Shown: positions 20,536 to 33,419, numbered from the stretch's first letter. The stretch: 64,000 nucleotides of DNA from Levilactobacillus suantsaiihabitans (GCF_004745505.1 NZ_RKLX01000010.1:50852-114851), one strand, 5' to 3'. A program made the numbers and translations. Notes: generated by a model from the sequence alone, not told the origin.

Positions 20536-20840
20536 GAGGAAACTCCTTTCGTTACTTAAAACGTGTTGCTAACTAAAATAATTGCGGCTCAAATGAAAGT
20601 GGCTAAGACGACGCAATGTGGTGATCTCAGCATTCAGCAATCGTTTGATACCTGGATTGGTTAAAAACCCACAATTGCCATTGTAAGTGAACTTCACCTC
20701 ATCGTGCAACTGGTAGGTCCCGGAAACTGAGTCGAACGGCTGACCCAATATTTGGCGGCCAGTTCCCGCTATGACGCGGTCACCAACCACTCCTAGCGTC
20801 AGGAGTCGCATAGTCACAATGATTCGCCTTCAGTTGGGAC
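20536..20840. other. Gap between proS terminator and polC
   Basis: This stretch must contain the polC promoter, which I could not fix. An 82-codon frame runs through it on the minus strand (stop at 20569), but it has no convincing binding site or family resemblance and it contains a fragment like the family A core (CAATATTTGGCGGCCAGTTC near 20747), so I do not call it a gene. Confidence 0.4.
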
Positions 20841-20870
20841 TAAAAGAGCCTGGGAAAACCTCCCAGGCTC
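20841..20870 (-). terminator. proS terminator
   Basis: Perfect 10-bp stem GAGCCTGGGA / TCCCAGGCTC followed on the minus strand by TTTTA. It is about 150 bases after the proS stop, beyond the family C repeat. Confidence 0.85.
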
Positions 20871-20889
20871 GTTCACGTCACCTTGACGC

Positions 20890-21010
20890 AGCTGAAGCGT
20901 ACGCCAACAGGCAACCGGTTTCGCTTAGAACTGATCACCAAACCATCCAAGCCCCGGATCATTCAGTGATCTGCCTTAACGCTCGCCGGCTAATCGCCCT
21001 GTGGCCCACT
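20890..21010. repeat. Family C structured repeat, copy C2 (proS 3' UTR)
   Basis: Second copy of the element after polC. The central hairpin keeps pairing while its sequence differs (GATCAC / GTGATC here against GATAAC / GTTATC in C1), and the inner stem ATCC / GGAT and outer stem ACAGG / CCTGT are also kept. It lies 14 bases after the proS stop codon. Confidence 0.68.
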
Positions 21011-21024
21011 TCCTTACGGTGAGG

Positions 21025-24050
<3,026 letters not shown>

Positions 24051-24151
24051 AGGTGTCGTCCCTTCTTCAGTTAAGAGTCGCGTGTCGTTTTTTTACATCT
24101 GCCCCTTAGCATACCCTAAGGACCCTAAGCGGCGCAAGCGAACAGCCGCAC

Positions 24152-24940
24152 TTAGATCAATCCGAATAAATGGATGACTGGCAGAACTAACAGTAAACTA
24201 TCAAACCGGTCCAAAATGCCCCCATGACCCGGTAAGATCTTGCCGGAATCTTTGACGCCGTAGTAGCGTTTCAAGGCGGACTCCACCAGGTCGCCGAATT
24301 GGCCCACGATGGAGAACACCAACGTCAAGACGATCATGATGCCCAAGTTGAAATGACCAATTGGGAAGAACGCCCAAAAGACCGTTCCCACAATGGTGGC
24401 CACCAGGCTTCCCCCGATCGACCCTTCCCAGGTCTTGTTGGGACTGATGTGCGGAGCCAGCTTGTGCTTCCCCAATTTCCGACCAATCATGTAGGCTCCG
24501 GAATCGGTGGTCCATACGATAAACAGCGCGTACAATAACGCCACCAGGCTCACACCCCGCGCGGCGATGAAGAAGTGAAACCCGATCCCAATGTAGAGCA
24601 TGCTCAGGGTGATCACCCCGGCATCGTCAAAGGAAAAGCGGTTCTTGGACACGACCGTCCGTAACAATAATAACAGGACAAATAAATAGACGATGTACCA
24701 AGGGTTCAGGTAGCTGGGGACCCAGTTCCACCAGCTGTTCGGGGCAATCACCGCAATGATGCCCAACCCGGAGATCCAGGCTTCGGGACTGACCAATAAT
24801 TTCTTACGCATGATTAGGACTTCAGACAACGCTACTAACCCTAATGCAATGGCCGCAATATCGACCCAGATGCCCCCCGCAATGATGATGGGGATAAAGA
24901 TGATCAAGGCGATAACCGCCGTAATGACCCGTTGTTTCAT
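24152..24940 (-). CDS. cdsA: CdsA, phosphatidate cytidylyltransferase
   Basis: CdsA makes CDP-diacylglycerol from phosphatidate and CTP, the branch point to phosphatidylglycerol and cardiolipin. The 262-residue membrane protein has about eight hydrophobic spans and the full family signature near the C-terminus, SALKRYYGVKDSGKILPGHG followed by GILDRFDSL. AAGAGGAGTTTTTAATT precedes the ATG, 15 bases after uppS. Confidence 0.96.
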   Translation of the reverse strand: MKQRVITAVIALIIFIPIIIAGGIWVDIAAIALGLVALSEVLIMRKKLLVSPEAWISGLGIIAVIAPNSWWNWVPSYLNPWYIVYLFVLLLLLRTVVSKNRFSFDDAGVITLSMLYIGIGFHFFIAARGVSLVALLYALFIVWTTDSGAYMIGRKLGKHKLAPHISPNKTWEGSIGGSLVATIVGTVFWAFFPIGHFNLGIMIVLTLVFSIVGQFGDLVESALKRYYGVKDSGKILPGHGGILDRFDSLLLVLPVIHLFGLI

Positions 24941-24955
24941 AATTAAAAACTCCTC

Positions 24956-25747
24956 TTAATTTTTCTCTGGTTCAGGCGTCAGCCCACCAAAGCGCCGGTG
25001 ACGCTGCTGATACTCATAAATGGCCTCTTCTAGGGCCGTTTGGTCAAAGTCCGGCCAATGTTGTTGCATGAAGACAAACTCGCTGTAAGCGACCTGCCAG
25101 AGCATGAAATTGGAGAGCCGTTCTTCTCCACTGGTCCGAATCAACAAGTCGGGATTCCGCAAATCCCCTAAATCATGGGTCATCAACTGCCGGTCGATAG
25201 CGGCATCGTCAATGGCCGTCGGGTCTAATTTTCCGGCCTGTACCTGCTGAGCCAACGCTTGAACAGCCGTGACGATTTCGGCGCGGCCACCGTAGTTGAG
25301 CGCAAAGTTCAACACCATGCCCGTGCAGTGGGCGGTGTCTGCCACCGCATCCTTGACGGCTTGTTGAGTCGCTGCCGGCAATTGATTCGTATATCCCATG
25401 ACCTTCACGCGGATATTGTTCTTGATCAGGTCAGGCACAAACGTCCCAAAGAAATCGACGGGCAGCTTCATCAGGTAATTGACCTCAGCCGTCGGGCGCT
25501 TCCAGTTCTCCGTGGAAAAGGCATACAGCGTCAACACCTTGACGCCCAAATGACTGGCCGCCTTGGCCACCGTCTTAACGGTATTCATCCCTTGCTTGTG
25601 ACCCGCGATCCGTGGCAAGTGCCGCTGCTGGGCCCACCGACCGTTACCATCCATGATGATGGCCACGTGAGCGGGAATGTTGGTCTCGTCTAATTGTCGC
25701 TGCTCAACTTCACCTGTCGCTTGATTTTTATTTGAAAATGAAAACAC
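24956..25747 (-). CDS. uppS: UppS, undecaprenyl diphosphate synthase
   Basis: UppS condenses farnesyl diphosphate with eight isopentenyl units to form the C55 lipid carrier precursor for the cell wall. The 263-residue cis-prenyltransferase has HVAIIMDGNGRWAQQR near 30, the AGHKQGM helix, TLYAFSTENWKRP near 95 and the C-terminal signature DLLIRTSGEERLSNFMLWQV. Translation starts at GTG after GGAGGTGCGCC. It is the first gene after an upstream terminator and leads uppS-cdsA-rseP-proS. Confidence 0.96.
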   Translation of the reverse strand: MFSFSNKNQATGEVEQRQLDETNIPAHVAIIMDGNGRWAQQRHLPRIAGHKQGMNTVKTVAKAASHLGVKVLTLYAFSTENWKRPTAEVNYLMKLPVDFFGTFVPDLIKNNIRVKVMGYTNQLPAATQQAVKDAVADTAHCTGMVLNFALNYGGRAEIVTAVQALAQQVQAGKLDPTAIDDAAIDRQLMTHDLGDLRNPDLLIRTSGEERLSNFMLWQVAYSEFVFMQQHWPDFDQTALEEAIYEYQQRHRRFGGLTPEPEKN

Positions 25748-25787
25748 GGCGCACCTCCATTGTGGTCTTTACAACCTCTCATCATAA

Positions 25788-25817
25788 CAAAAAAGAGACC
25801 GGGAAACTATCCCGGCC
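25788..25817 (-). terminator. Terminator after the unknown acidic protein gene
   Basis: Minus-strand stem GCCGGGA / TCCCGGT followed by CTCTTTTTT. It separates pyrH-frr and the following gene from uppS. Confidence 0.82.
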
Positions 25818-25850
25818 CCCAAATTGAGCGAAAACTTAAATTTTGACCGG

Positions 25851-26282
25851 TTACTCAATTAACCGCCATTCGCCACGCTTAGCATCCGCTAACGTGCCGA
25901 AGTAGCTCAACAGGTTGTTGGCGTCATCGGCGCTAACCTGGCCCAACAGGTTCAAGCCTTCCCCAGTTGGTAATGGATCTGAGAGATCCGTAATTTCGTT
26001 ACCGTTTTCGATGGTTGCCTTAGAGAAGGCCACGATCCAGTCATCCCCAATTAATTGGGTGACCACGAAGAAGAGGTTGAAATCATCACTTACAAAGGCG
26101 GGTTGGGCGTAGACACCTTCTTGGATTTCTTCCAATTCCGCCCCGTTGTAGTTCAAGATAGACACGTTTTCGGCGTTAACCGGGTTGTTTAACCGGAATA
26201 CCATCTTGCCAAATTCCTTAGTACCTGGGGTGATTTCAATGTTTTCTGGTTCTTCTTGGTTGTTTTGCTTGTCTTCTGCCAT
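25851..26282 (-). CDS. Unknown acidic cytosolic protein
   Basis: I do not recognise the family. The 143-residue protein has no signal or membrane segment and is strongly acidic; the first 18 residues are rich in Glu, Gln and Asn (MAEDKQNNQEEPENIEI) and are probably disordered. The remainder looks like a compact alternating beta pattern. The ATG has AAGGAGCGCTTAAAC in front. It lies 24 bases after frr and ends at a terminator, so it is probably co-transcribed with pyrH and frr. Confidence 0.75.
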   Translation of the reverse strand: MAEDKQNNQEEPENIEITPGTKEFGKMVFRLNNPVNAENVSILNYNGAELEEIQEGVYAQPAFVSDDFNLFFVVTQLIGDDWIVAFSKATIENGNEITDLSDPLPTGEGLNLLGQVSADDANNLLSYFGTLADAKRGEWRLIE

Positions 26283-26306
26283 GTTTAAGCGCTCCTTGTC
26301 CGTGAA

Positions 26307-26864
26307 TTAATCGGTCATAACTTCTTTTTCTTTGTCGGCCGCAATGGCATCGACACCCTTGATGGCCTTATCCGTGACCTTTTGGACTTGGTCTTCCAGG
26401 TTGTGTAAGTCATCATCGGTGTAGTCGCCATTCTTGTGGCCCTTCTTGATGCTGTCCATGGCATCCCGCCGAACGTTACGGACCGCTACCTTGCCTTCTT
26501 CGGCCGTAGCCTTCACTTGCTTGGCGATTTCCTTACGACGTTCCTCAGTCAATTGCGGAATGACCAAACGGATGGCCGTCCCGTCGTTGGCTGGGGTGAT
26601 GCCGACATCGGATTCCATGATGCCCTTTTCGATGTCTTCCAAAGCAGACTTATCGTAAGGCGTCACCATCAAGACCCGGGGTTCTGGAATGGTGATGGAT
26701 GCCACTTGGTTCAACGGCGTTGCGGCCCCATAGTATTCCACCATGACCCGGTTCAAAATGCTGGCGTTGGCCCGGCCGGCCCGAATCGTTCCCAATTCGC
26801 GCTTTAAGGCTTCTTCCGCCTTCTTCATCTTTGTTTCTGCAGTTGTTACAATCTGATCAGCCAT
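26307..26864 (-). CDS. frr: Frr, ribosome recycling factor
   Basis: RRF splits post-termination ribosomes together with EF-G. The 185-residue protein matches the family length and carries the conserved segments [34 protein letters not shown] and [13 protein letters not shown], forming the three-helix bundle plus the small beta domain. Its binding site AGGGGTAAATAATT overlaps the end of pyrH, only two bases separate the genes. Confidence 0.97.
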   Translation of the reverse strand: MADQIVTTAETKMKKAEEALKRELGTIRAGRANASILNRVMVEYYGAATPLNQVASITIPEPRVLMVTPYDKSALEDIEKGIMESDVGITPANDGTAIRLVIPQLTEERRKEIAKQVKATAEEGKVAVRNVRRDAMDSIKKGHKNGDYTDDDLHNLEDQVQKVTDKAIKGVDAIAADKEKEVMTD

Positions 26865-26866
26865 AA

Positions 26867-27622
<756 letters not shown>

Positions 27623-27624
27623 CT

Positions 27625-27653
27625 ATCATAAACGCGGGGCGAGCGATAGTCAG
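27625..27653 (-). promoter_or_regulatory. pyrH promoter
   Basis: Minus strand: -35 CTGACT, 17-base spacer, -10 TATGAT, about 36 bases upstream of the pyrH start. Confidence 0.6.
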
Positions 27654-27731
27654 CGAGCACGAAAACCGTGAATTCCTTACAAATTCGCTGATATTTGCCC
27701 TCGCCGGCCGCGCCCTGCTCATCAGCCTAAC

Positions 27732-27768
27732 AAAAAAGCGTAGTCCCTCACCGGAATCTACGCTTTTG
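27732..27768 (-). terminator. tsf terminator
   Basis: Minus-strand stem AGCGTAG / CTACGCT with a 14-base loop, then six T; the stem begins 14 bases after the tsf stop. Confidence 0.88.
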
Positions 27769-27777
27769 TTTCAAAAA

Positions 27778-28662
27778 TTAGCCGTTGATTTGGTCTTGAA
27801 CTTCCTTGGCCAGGTCAACCGTCTTCTTTTCGATTCCTTCACCAACTTCGTAACGAACGAAGGTGACTAACTTGCCACCCTTGCTAGCAACGAATTGGCT
27901 AACAGTTTGGTCGCCGTCTTTAACGAATGGTTGGTCAGCTAAGCTGATTTCAGCCAAGTACTTGTGCAAACGACCTTCGACCATCTTTTCAACGATCTTT
28001 TCAGGCTTGCCTTCGTTCAAAGCTTCTTGCTTCAAGACTTCGCGTTCGTGAGCCAAACGGTCGGCAGGAATGTCATCGCGAGAAACGAATTCTGGGTTGA
28101 TGGCAGCAACGTGCATTGCCACGTCCTTGGCCGTAGCTTCGTCAGCGCCTTCCAGAACAACCAATGCGGCGATTTGGCCACCTTGGTGTAAGTAAGACCC
28201 AAAGACTTGGCTATCCGTCTTCTTTTCAACAGCGAAACGACGTAACTTCACGTTTTCACTGGTTACTTGCGTCGTCTTAACAATGGCTTCGTTGATGGTG
28301 TCGCCATCAGCAGTTGGTAATGCCAAAGCAGCGTCCAAGTCAGCGGGTTGCTTGTCAGCAATCGTGTCGGCAATCGTGTCAACTAAGGCGTTGAACGTGT
28401 CGTTGGTTGCGACGAAGTCCGTTTCAGAGTTCACTTCGATGATGGCTGCGGTGTTGCCGTCAACCTTCACGCGAGCCAAACCGTTCGCAGCGATGTTGCC
28501 GCTCTTCTTCTTGGCCTTAGCGATACCCTTTTCACGTAAGAAGTCGATGGCCTTGTCCATGTCGCCTTCAGAAGCAACAAGGGCCTTCTTAGCATCCATC
28601 ATCCCAACTTGAGTCTTGTCCCGTAACTCTTTAACTTGTGCTGCAGTGATTTTACTTGCCAT
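27778..28662 (-). CDS. tsf: Tsf, elongation factor Ts
   Basis: EF-Ts exchanges GDP for GTP on EF-Tu. The 294-residue protein starts with the UBA-like domain ([20 protein letters not shown]) and the EF-Ts signatures [13 protein letters not shown] and [13 protein letters not shown], followed by the dimerisation domain and the C-terminal module. AAAGGAGGCCATTACAC precedes the ATG. It lies downstream of rpsB but is separated from it by an intercistronic terminator. Confidence 0.97.
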   Translation of the reverse strand: MASKITAAQVKELRDKTQVGMMDAKKALVASEGDMDKAIDFLREKGIAKAKKKSGNIAANGLARVKVDGNTAAIIEVNSETDFVATNDTFNALVDTIADTIADKQPADLDAALALPTADGDTINEAIVKTTQVTSENVKLRRFAVEKKTDSQVFGSYLHQGGQIAALVVLEGADEATAKDVAMHVAAINPEFVSRDDIPADRLAHEREVLKQEALNEGKPEKIVEKMVEGRLHKYLAEISLADQPFVKDGDQTVSQFVASKGGKLVTFVRYEVGEGIEKKTVDLAKEVQDQING

Positions 28663-28699
28663 GTGTAATGGCCTCCTTTTATCAATTCATTCAAGGCAC

Positions 28700-28753
28700 A
28701 AAAAAGACTGACTCAATCTCAGGCCATTATCGGTCCTAAACATTAAGCCAGCC
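28700..28753 (-). terminator. rpsB-tsf intercistronic terminator
   Basis: On the minus strand GGCTGGCTTAA pairs along 11 positions, with G-U pairs, to TTGAGTCAGTC, with a further inner stem, followed by six T. It would reduce tsf expression relative to rpsB. Confidence 0.78.
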
Positions 28754-28809
28754 TAAGGTGCTTTAAATCATATTTGGAAAGTCGTGGTCACCCACAACCT
28801 TGCATTTAA

Positions 28810-29613
28810 TTACTTGTTGTCGCCTTCAACGGCGTTAACGATGCTTTCCATTGAGTTGTCAGCGGTCTTCTTGTCGCCCTTAGCGGCATCAGACTTTTGG
28901 CCTTCAAAGGTCTTTTCGTCAACTTGGTCTTCACCTTGACGGCCTTCAACGATAGCGTCAGCCATCTTAGAAGTGATCAAACGAACGGCACGGATAGCGT
29001 CATCGTTAGATGGGATAACCACGTCAATTTCGTCTGGGTCGGTGTTCGTATCAACCATGGCAACGATCGGAATGTTCAACTTTTGTGCTTCGTGAACAGC
29101 GATTTGTTCCTTGCGAGGGTCAACGATGAACATCACGTCAGGTAACTTAGGCATGTCTTCGATACCGCCTAAGAAACGTTCCAACTTGTCTTGAGACTTC
29201 TTCAGTAAGGCAACTTCCTTCTTAGGAAGAACATCAAAAGTACCGTCAGTAGCCATCTTCTTCAGATCTTTAAGACGCTTGATCCGCGTTTGGATGGTTT
29301 CCCAGTTAGTCAAAGTCCCACCTAACCAACGGTGGTTAACGTAGAATTGACCGGCACGAGTTGCTTCTTCTTCGATAGAGTCTTGCGCTTGCTTCTTAGT
29401 CCCAACAAACAGAACAACGGCGCCCTTAGCAGCTTCGTCCTTCATGTAGTTGTAAGCAGCATCGATTAACTTCACCGTCTTTTGTAAGTCGATGATGTAG
29501 ATCCCGTTACGTTCCGTGAAGATGTATTGCTTCATCTTAGGGTTCCAGCGACGCGTTTGGTGACCAAAGTGGACACCGGCTTCGAGCAGTTGTTTCATTG
29601 AAATAACAGCCAT
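28810..29613 (-). CDS. rpsB: RpsB, 30S ribosomal protein S2
   Basis: S2 is a late-assembling protein of the 30S subunit. The 267-residue protein has [20 protein letters not shown] (S2 signature 1), [20 protein letters not shown] and [20 protein letters not shown] (signature 2). The C-terminal 40 residues are a charged extension. TTGGAGGCATTTTATC precedes the ATG. A strong promoter and a 120-base structured leader lie upstream. Confidence 0.98.
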   Translation of the reverse strand: MAVISMKQLLEAGVHFGHQTRRWNPKMKQYIFTERNGIYIIDLQKTVKLIDAAYNYMKDEAAKGAVVLFVGTKKQAQDSIEEEATRAGQFYVNHRWLGGTLTNWETIQTRIKRLKDLKKMATDGTFDVLPKKEVALLKKSQDKLERFLGGIEDMPKLPDVMFIVDPRKEQIAVHEAQKLNIPIVAMVDTNTDPDEIDVVIPSNDDAIRAVRLITSKMADAIVEGRQGEDQVDEKTFEGQKSDAAKGDKKTADNSMESIVNAVEGDNK

Positions 29614-29730
29614 GATAAAATGCCTCCAAATAGTTTTTGATTTCCTCCCCCACGCTCATTTGACTGGAGAACTCGCAAGCGAGCACCCCTCCGGTCATCA
29701 CGCGAGGTGTGAATTGGCGCATACGCACCG
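29614..29730 (-). promoter_or_regulatory. Structured rpsB 5' leader, possible autoregulatory site
   Basis: Between the promoter and the rpsB start the minus strand can fold, for example CTCGCTTGCGAG and the flanking GGAG / CTCC pairing. S2 is autoregulated through its leader in other bacteria; whether this leader binds S2 is inference. Confidence 0.4.
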
Positions 29731-29736
29731 AAAGTT

Positions 29737-29765
29737 ATTATACAAAACACCAGCCTTAAACACAA
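29737..29765 (-). promoter_or_regulatory. rpsB promoter
   Basis: Minus strand: -35 TTGTGT, 17-base spacer, consensus -10 TATAAT. Confidence 0.82.
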
Positions 29766-29792
29766 GCGAAATTTGCGAAGTTTGGGATTAAA

Positions 29793-29821
29793 TTGGCTTT
29801 TTTTTCTGAATATGGTAAACT
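29793..29821 (+). promoter_or_regulatory. Promoter of the HAD hydrolase gene
   Basis: -35 TTGGCT, 17-base spacer, -10 TAAACT preceded by TGG (extended -10). Confidence 0.65.
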
Positions 29822-29850
29822 GCTAAGGAATTAAACGAGGAGGAAACGAA

Positions 29851-30573
29851 ATGATAAAAGCGGTCGTCTTCGATGTCGATGACACGCTCTATGACCAAAA
29901 GGCGCCTTTCATGGCCGCCTTAGCCCCACTAGTAACCAACTCAGAGAAGTTTGATTTCACCCAAGCCTTGCAGGACTACCGTTGTCAAAGTGCCAGTGCT
30001 TACGCCCAAGTGGCAGCCGGCCACTGGACGCACGCAGAGATGGCCGTCAACCGGTTGAACGCGACGTTGCAGCAGCAACACCGCGGCCCGGTAACGCCCG
30101 CCATGGCACAGGCCTTCGAACAGACCTACGCCGAAGGACTCAAGCACATCAGCCTCTTCCCTGGCCTGTCAACGGCCCTCGACCAACTGAAAGATCAGTT
30201 CAAACTGGGCATCATCACCAATGGTAAAACGCAACACCAACTGGCCAAGGTGATGCAGCTGCAGATGCACCGGTGGGTCGATCGCGACAACATCATCACG
30301 TCTGAAGAATCTGGATTGGCCAAGCCCGATCCGCAGATCTTCACGTTGATGAACCACCGTCTAGACCTGCGTGCCAGTGAAGTGGCCTACGTGGGTGACT
30401 GTTACGGCATGGACGTTAAGGGCGCGAAACAAGCCGGCTGGCACGCCTTTTGGTTTAACCACCGGAACGCCGAAATGACCAATGGCAACTGGATTCCCGA
30501 TCAAACCGTTGGGGATTCGCTGGAACTTCAGGACCTCTTGTTGGCCCTGGCCGCAGTTCCGGAAATGTCATAA
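29851..30573 (+). CDS. HAD-superfamily phosphatase, YjjG/PGP-like
   Basis: A 240-residue haloacid dehalogenase-type hydrolase. Motif I is FDVDDTLYD (residues 8-16, nucleophile and acid/base aspartates), motif II LGIITNGKT near 127, the motif III lysine is probably in SGLAKPDPQIF near 153, and motif IV is VAYVGDCYGMDVKGAKQAG near 182. The helical cap inserted after motif I is typical of subfamily I. The exact substrate (nucleotide, phosphoglycolate or a sugar phosphate) cannot be read from sequence. Own promoter, GAGGAGGAAACGAA binding site, own terminator. Confidence 0.88.
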   Translation: MIKAVVFDVDDTLYDQKAPFMAALAPLVTNSEKFDFTQALQDYRCQSASAYAQVAAGHWTHAEMAVNRLNATLQQQHRGPVTPAMAQAFEQTYAEGLKHISLFPGLSTALDQLKDQFKLGIITNGKTQHQLAKVMQLQMHRWVDRDNIITSEESGLAKPDPQIFTLMNHRLDLRASEVAYVGDCYGMDVKGAKQAGWHAFWFNHRNAEMTNGNWIPDQTVGDSLELQDLLLALAAVPEMS

Positions 30574-30590
30574 GATTGCTAAATTTGTAG

Positions 30591-30631
30591 ACTGGTGCGT
30601 TGGCAGTGATGCTAGCTCACCAGTTTTTCTT
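30591..30631 (+). terminator. Terminator of the HAD hydrolase gene
   Basis: Stem ACTGGTG / CACCAGT followed by TTTTTCTTT, 17 bases after the stop codon. Confidence 0.82.
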
Positions 30632-30655
30632 TGGCTACTTTTCTTTGGCTACTTT

Positions 30656-30890
30656 GGTGAGAGCTGGCCGCCTGCCGTTTCGTGAAAGTTGTGCTGGAAC
30701 GCGGTGGGCGGACCGGTCGAGCCAAAGTGCGGTCTCGCCCGCGCTTTGAGCCGCAGAACACGTCTCCCATTTGCAGTTTCCTAAGTGGCATGGCCCACGT
30801 CACTAAGGAAACTCCCACAGCTGAACTCATCTCTAGCGAACTCTCGGCTACTGTAGCGACTGCCAATAACAACTTGTTTGTTCGATACAC
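30656..30890 (-). repeat. Family A MITE-like repeat, copy A2 (inverted, ends not seen)
   Basis: The reverse complement aligns with 55905-56125 over about 200 bases: GTAGCCGnGAGTTCGC, GTTCAGC.GTGGGAGTTT, CCACTTAG.AAACT, GAGACGTGT, CGGCTCAAAGCG, GACCGC..TTTGGCTCGACC, AGGCGGCCAG. Terminal repeats are not evident. It begins directly after the HAD gene terminator. The remainder of the 668-base gap (30891-31146) shows no gene or structure I can name. Confidence 0.7.
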
Positions 30891-31146
30891 CCTTACACTC
30901 ACAGTCAGTTTAGCCTCGCAGCGACACTCCCCACAACCAGTTCAGCATCCCCCCTGACGTGCCACCCCATCCCTTCAGATGACAATCGAGTTGGTATTAA
31001 CAACTACTGCATGACCGCTTTCTAAGTTAACGTCTTAACATTTCAAAATCATCCCCCAAACTGTCACGGACGCGCAACTCCAAGCCTTACCCATTTAAGT
31101 CCTAATCTGCCAAGGCCTAGGAACTCAATACGATTTACCATCTAGC

Positions 31147-31192
31147 AAAAAAATGACCAGCCAACTGAAAAATCAGTCGACTGGTCATTTTT
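31147..31192. terminator. ldhD terminator (works in both directions)
   Basis: Stem ATGACCAG / CTGGTCAT with flanking A and T runs on both sides (seven T on the minus strand), 50 bases after the ldhD stop. Confidence 0.87.
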
Positions 31193-31241
31193 ATGGTGAT
31201 TGTTCGCTCAAAGACCAACGATCACCTTTGTCAGTCAAAGC

Positions 31242-32237
31242 TTAGAACTTAACTTCGTTTTCGGCCTTGCCCGTTTCGATCAATTGCTTGTTGTTGTTCA
31301 AAGCAAATTGAACCATGTTCTTAACGGCAGTCTTGGTGTAGAAGGCGATGTGTGGCGTAACCAGCACGTTTTCGCGCTTCATCAAGTTCTTCAACCGTTC
31401 GTCAGGAATAGCATCGAAGCTACCAAAGTCAGTGTTGAAGATCCCAACTTCGTCTTCGTAAACATCCAAGGCAGCACCGGCAACCTTGCCACTGTCCAAG
31501 GCACGGATCAAAGCATCAGTGTCGATAAGGGCACCACGGGCTGGGTTCAAGATCCAAACGCCATCCTTCATCTTGCTGAAGGCATCGTCGTTCAACATCT
31601 TGTCGTTGTCCTTGGTTGCTGGGGCGTGTAAGGAAATGACGTCAGCTTGGGCGTATAATTCGTCCATTGAGTCAACGTAGATCCCTTGCTTTTCCAGTTC
31701 TGGGTTGTGGAAGACATCGTAAGCAATGACCTTAGCGCCAAAGCCTTGGTAGATCTTCATCGCAGCGCGGCCAATCCGACCAGTTGCCACAACACCAACA
31801 GTCATCTTGTTCAATTCGTCAGCAATGTCTGGGGCCCAGGTCAGGTCACCGTTGGCTTGCTTGCGATCAAACGTTGGGGTCCGACGTAACAGGCGCATCA
31901 GTTGGGTCACCGTTAATTCAGCGATGGCTTCTGGTGAGTATGCTGGGACGTTGGTAACCTTGAAGCCGTTACGCTTAACAGCGTCAGCATCAACGTTATC
32001 AACCCCAACGTTCCGCAATGACAGATTAGTAACCCCGTTAGCGGCTAACTTGTCTAAGACTGCCGCCGTGTAAGGCTTTTGTTGGTAGACAACTGCGCCG
32101 TCATAGCCCTTAGCAAGATCGACCGTCTTTTCGTCCAGCAGATCTCCAACAGCCTTAACTTCAATTCCTTGGTCCTTGGACCATTGCTTCAAGTAAGGTT
32201 GTTCATCGTCACGAATGCCATAAGCAATAATTTTCAC
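31242..32237 (-). CDS. ldhD: D-lactate dehydrogenase (NAD-dependent)
   Basis: It reduces pyruvate to D-lactate while regenerating NAD+, the end step of fermentation. The 331-residue protein of the D-2-hydroxyacid dehydrogenase family has the catalytic arginine in LNPARGALIDTDAL (near 235), the glutamate in ALDVYEDEVGIFNTDF (near 264) and the histidine in TPHIAFYTKTAV (near 296). The NAD-binding segment reads VGVVATGRIGRAAMKIYQGF, with the usual GxGxxG seen as ATGRIG. Translation begins at GTG after AGGAGGAACAAACT. Monocistronic. Confidence 0.95.
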   Translation of the reverse strand: MKIIAYGIRDDEQPYLKQWSKDQGIEVKAVGDLLDEKTVDLAKGYDGAVVYQQKPYTAAVLDKLAANGVTNLSLRNVGVDNVDADAVKRNGFKVTNVPAYSPEAIAELTVTQLMRLLRRTPTFDRKQANGDLTWAPDIADELNKMTVGVVATGRIGRAAMKIYQGFGAKVIAYDVFHNPELEKQGIYVDSMDELYAQADVISLHAPATKDNDKMLNDDAFSKMKDGVWILNPARGALIDTDALIRALDSGKVAGAALDVYEDEVGIFNTDFGSFDAIPDERLKNLMKRENVLVTPHIAFYTKTAVKNMVQFALNNNKQLIETGKAENEVKF

Positions 32238-32317
32238 AGTTTGTTCCTCCTAAAAAGATATCTGTTTCATTTCTGAAGCACTTAATTAGTTTAACACAAA
32301 TTGGGGCTTGTGCACCA

Positions 32318-32587
32318 CTAAACACGTATTCCGTGTGCCGCCAAATACGCTAATTTGTGTTGTCGGCTCTGATGTTTAAAGGCCCATTCGGCATGCAGCG
32401 CATCGTGTTTATTGTCAAATTCCTCGCTGTAGAGCACTTTGAGCGGTCGGTGGACCTTGGTGTATTTGGCCCCCTTACCGGCTAAATGCGTCGCAAATCG
32501 TTTGGCCACATCCGTGGTGAAGCCCCCATACAGTGAGTTGTCTGCGCACAATAGCACATAGAAATAATACGCCTTAGTGGTGGCCAT
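32318..32587 (-). CDS. GIY-YIG nuclease-domain protein, YazA/UPF0213 family
   Basis: An 89-residue single-domain protein: [20 protein letters not shown] carries the GIY-YIG-like core (YFYV...LYGG), followed by [20 protein letters not shown] and the conserved Glu in [19 protein letters not shown]. Cellular role is not established. The start is set at an ATG with GGAGGCGTTGCTTT in front; it overlaps the end of the upstream methyltransferase gene by 14 bases. The yabB-yazA pairing is also found in Bacillus. Confidence 0.9.
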   Translation of the reverse strand: MATTKAYYFYVLLCADNSLYGGFTTDVAKRFATHLAGKGAKYTKVHRPLKVLYSEEFDNKHDALHAEWAFKHQSRQHKLAYLAAHGIRV

Positions 32588-33320
32588 AAAGCAACGCCTC
32601 CACTTCCGGCGTGTAGTGGCCTTGAGCATCATACACGGTCAAGGGTGCGGGAAAACGGACGCCACCGGGCTTGCCATCCTTAATGGCTTCGACCAACACC
32701 ATGTTGGCTTCCTTACCCGGCTTAGGGTGGACCAACCGAATCCGTTTGGGCGCCAGTCGATTGGCCGCCATCAGCTGGAGCAGTTGAAATAACCGGTCCG
32801 GCCGATGAACAAAGTAGGCCTTGCCATTCATCTTGAGTAGCCCACTGGTGGTAGCCACGATGGTCGCCAGGTTCGTCAAGATCTCGTGCCGGGCAATCGC
32901 CAAGTAACGGTTCGGATTTTTTTGGCTGTCCGGTAAATCCGCAAAGTACGGTGGGTTACAGGTCACCACGTCCGCCGAATCCTTGGGGATCCACTGATTC
33001 ACCTGCGCCAAGTCCCCCTCATAGACGGTCATCTGGTCGTCTAGCTGGTTTAGGGCAATGCTGCGCCGCGCCATGTCGGCTAACCGTGGTTGGATTTCCA
33101 CCTCGGCGATGTGACCGTGCGTCTTGTGACTCATAAACAGGCCCACCGCCCCGTTGCCCGCACACAGGTCGACGGTCTGGCTACTAGCTCGCAGTGGTAG
33201 CTTGGCAAAGTCGGCGAGCAGCACCGCGTCTAGTGAAAAGGCGAAGACCTCAGGGCTTTGAATAATTTGAATATCCTGGCTATATAACTGGTCAATACGT
33301 TCATCGGGTTTCAGGGTCAC
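32574..33320 (-). CDS. SAM-dependent methyltransferase, TrmN6/YabB family
   Basis: A 248-residue class I methyltransferase resembling the tRNA1(Val) adenine-37 N6-methyltransferase. The SAM loop is [15 protein letters not shown] near residue 50 and the N6-adenine motif is CNPPYF near 122. I chose the GTG of [12 protein letters not shown] because GGGTGG lies five bases in front; a GTG three codons earlier is possible. It overlaps the GIY-YIG gene, so the two form an operon. The real substrate in this organism is inferred from the family. Confidence 0.85.
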   Translation of the reverse strand: MTLKPDERIDQLYSQDIQIIQSPEVFAFSLDAVLLADFAKLPLRASSQTVDLCAGNGAVGLFMSHKTHGHIAEVEIQPRLADMARRSIALNQLDDQMTVYEGDLAQVNQWIPKDSADVVTCNPPYFADLPDSQKNPNRYLAIARHEILTNLATIVATTSGLLKMNGKAYFVHRPDRLFQLLQLMAANRLAPKRIRLVHPKPGKEANMVLVEAIKDGKPGGVRFPAPLTVYDAQGHYTPEVEALLYGHH

Positions 33321-33355
33321 TTTGACCACCCACTTTCAAAATTTTTACGGATAAC

Positions 33356-33384
33356 TTGCAACGGTGCCGTTTTTTTTGCATACT
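33356..33384 (+). promoter_or_regulatory. plsC promoter
   Basis: -35 TTGCAA, 17-base spacer, -10 CATACT, 35 bases before the plsC start. Confidence 0.65.
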
Positions 33385-33419
33385 AGATGAAATGGTCTCA
33401 TTCGAGAGGAGCGCACCAC

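Noticed and set aside
20569..20817. 82-codon frame on the minus strand between proS and polC
   Set aside because: No convincing ribosome-binding site or known family, and it contains a fragment resembling the family A core, so it is more likely a chance frame in non-coding DNA.
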